Part shown: piece by piece, positions 6,324 through 7,260 of the stretch
How the letters are laid out: each line of letters begins with the position of its first letter
How positions within the stretch are numbered: the stretch's first letter is position 1
Source: Solimonas sp964507195
GTDB taxonomy: Bacteria; Pseudomonadota; Gammaproteobacteria; Nevskiales; Nevskiaceae
NCBI GenBank assembly: GCA_964507195.1
Contig: CAZDPA010000193.1
Coordinates: 1-7,260, forward strand
Reading direction: 5' to 3'
DNA length: 7,260 nt
Program-made: the position numbers and the translations under genes
Notes under the pieces: generated by a model
Databases searched by the model: none
The model's input: only the letters and a program-made list of their open reading frames with translations
Told to the model about the DNA's origin: nothing

Positions 6324-6337
6324 GCGCCCGTGGGCGC
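6324..6337. repeat. Short palindrome at the predicted purU transcription start
   Basis: GCGCCC (6324-6329) and GGGCGC (6332-6337) are perfect complements around a 2-base centre, effectively five pairs with a four-base loop in RNA. It sits where the candidate promoter would start transcription. In DNA it could be an operator half; in RNA only a very short hairpin. High GC content makes chance occurrence quite possible. Confidence 0.35.
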
Positions 6338-6365
6338 CGCTGGCGTCCGCAATGCGTGCTGCAAC

Positions 6366-7244
6366 ATGACCACTGAACCCGAAACCACTGCCCGCCTGCT
6401 GATCGCCTGCCCCGACCGTCCGGGCATCGTTTCGGCAGTGACCACCTTCCTGTTCGAGCACGGTGTCAATGTCACCGAGCTCGATCAGCATTCGACCGAT
6501 CCCGAAGGCGGGCGCTTCTTCATGCGCCTGGAATTCCAGACGCCACACCTCGATGTGTCGCGCAGCGCGTTCAGGCAGGCCTTTGCCGAAGCCGTCGGCA
6601 AGCGCTTCGACATGCAGTGGCATGTCAGCTACGCCGCGGACCGTCCACGCATGGCGATCCTGGTGTCGAAGCACGATCACGCGCTGATGGAACTGCTGTG
6701 GCGCTGGCAGCGCGGCGAACTGCGCGTGGACATTCCGGTCGTGATTTCCAATCATCCGGATCTGCGCGAGGCGGTCGAGCGTTTCGGTATCCGCTTCGAG
6801 CATGTTGCGATCGATGCGGCGAGCCATGCCAGGGCCGAAGCGCGGATGCTGGAGATTCTGGGAGAATCAGGCAGCGATGCGGACTTCATCGTCCTCGCGC
6901 GCTACATGCGCATCCTGTCGGCTGATTTCGTCGCGCGCTATCCGACGCGCATCATCAACATCCACCACAGCTTCCTGCCGGCCTTCGTCGGCGCCGATCC
7001 GTACCAGCAGGCCTACGATCGTGGCGTGAAGCTGATCGGCGCGACCGCGCACTACGTGACGTCCGATCTCGATCAGGGTCCGATCATCGGGCAGGACACT
7101 GCAAACGTTTCGCATCGCCATGAGGTGCCGGACCTGCGCGATCTAGGTCGCGACCTCGAGCGTCAGGTGCTGGCCCGCGCAGTGCGCTGGCATGTCGAGG
7201 ACCGCATCATCGTCAACGGCAACAAGACGATCGTTTTTTCGTGA
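6366..7244 (+). CDS. purU: Formyltetrahydrofolate deformylase
   Basis: PurU hydrolyses 10-formyltetrahydrofolate to formate and tetrahydrofolate in the cytoplasm. It balances one-carbon pools and supplies formate, for example for PurT. The 292-residue product is close to the E. coli length (280). Residues 10-88 are an ACT regulatory domain (LLIACPDRPGIVSAVTTFLF at 11-30, then HGVNVTELDQHS), which in the family senses glycine or methionine. The formyl-transferase-type catalytic domain follows: RMAILVSKHDHAL (95-107), IPVVISNHPDLR (123-134), ARYMRILS (178-185), INIHHSFLPAFVGADPYQQA (197-216), GATAHYVTSDLDQGPIIGQD (225-244). The catalytic trio is intact: Asn198, His200 and Asp236. ATG 6366 was chosen because conserved sequence begins soon after. 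An in-frame GTG at 6330 would add twelve unconserved residues and lies at the predicted transcription start. It appears to be transcribed from its own promoter. Confidence 0.96.
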   Translation: MTTEPETTARLLIACPDRPGIVSAVTTFLFEHGVNVTELDQHSTDPEGGRFFMRLEFQTPHLDVSRSAFRQAFAEAVGKRFDMQWHVSYAADRPRMAILVSKHDHALMELLWRWQRGELRVDIPVVISNHPDLREAVERFGIRFEHVAIDAASHARAEARMLEILGESGSDADFIVLARYMRILSADFVARYPTRIINIHHSFLPAFVGADPYQQAYDRGVKLIGATAHYVTSDLDQGPIIGQDTANVSHRHEVPDLRDLGRDLERQVLARAVRWHVEDRIIVNGNKTIVFS

Positions 7245-7260
7245 GGCGTAAGGCGTGAAA

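Noticed and set aside
7234..7239. T6 run at the end of purU as a possible terminator
   Set aside because: It encodes the last residues of PurU and no stable GC hairpin immediately precedes it.
7255..7260. GTG AAA at the window edge as the start of another gene
   Set aside because: Only two codons are visible; a following gene is likely but nothing can be supported.

Overview
This is a dense, GC-rich (roughly 60% or more by eye) chromosomal segment with every supported gene on the + strand. The GatB, Hsp33 and PurU sequences are proteobacterial in character. A gammaproteobacterium, perhaps of the Xanthomonadales/Nevskiales kind, is my best guess, but no marker in the window settles it. I see no mobile element, CRISPR array, rRNA or tRNA. 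Codon and base use look even throughout, so this reads as resident chromosome rather than an island.

Layout. (1) 1-2101: the 3' part of gatB (Asp/Glu-tRNA amidotransferase subunit B), a 15-base gap, hslO (redox-activated chaperone Hsp33), then a small SET-domain protein whose GTG start overlaps the hslO stop (GTGA). (2) 2102-2202: a roughly 100-base gap with a plausible promoter. (3) 2203-6278: a probable four-gene operon. It holds a polytopic DUF1295 / steroid-5-alpha-reductase-like membrane protein, a cyclopropane-synthase-family SAM methyltransferase strikingly like plant coclaurine N-methyltransferase, a secreted protein of unknown family, and a lipoprotein with a thioredoxin domain and a helical TPR-like tail. 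The last two overlap by ATGA. (4) 6279-6365: a short leader with a promoter-like element and two perfect inverted repeats. (5) 6366-7244: purU, formyltetrahydrofolate deformylase.

The first and last genes are housekeeping (tRNA-Gln/Asn amidation, oxidative-stress chaperone, one-carbon metabolism). The least described part is the 2203-6278 module. It combines a membrane enzyme related to C=C reductases and ICMT-type methyltransferases, a CFA-family methyltransferase, and two exported proteins, one with a CxxC redox site. A cell-envelope or lipid modification role is a reasonable inference, but nothing in the sequence proves the substrate. The hslO-SET overlap is a second pairing worth attention.
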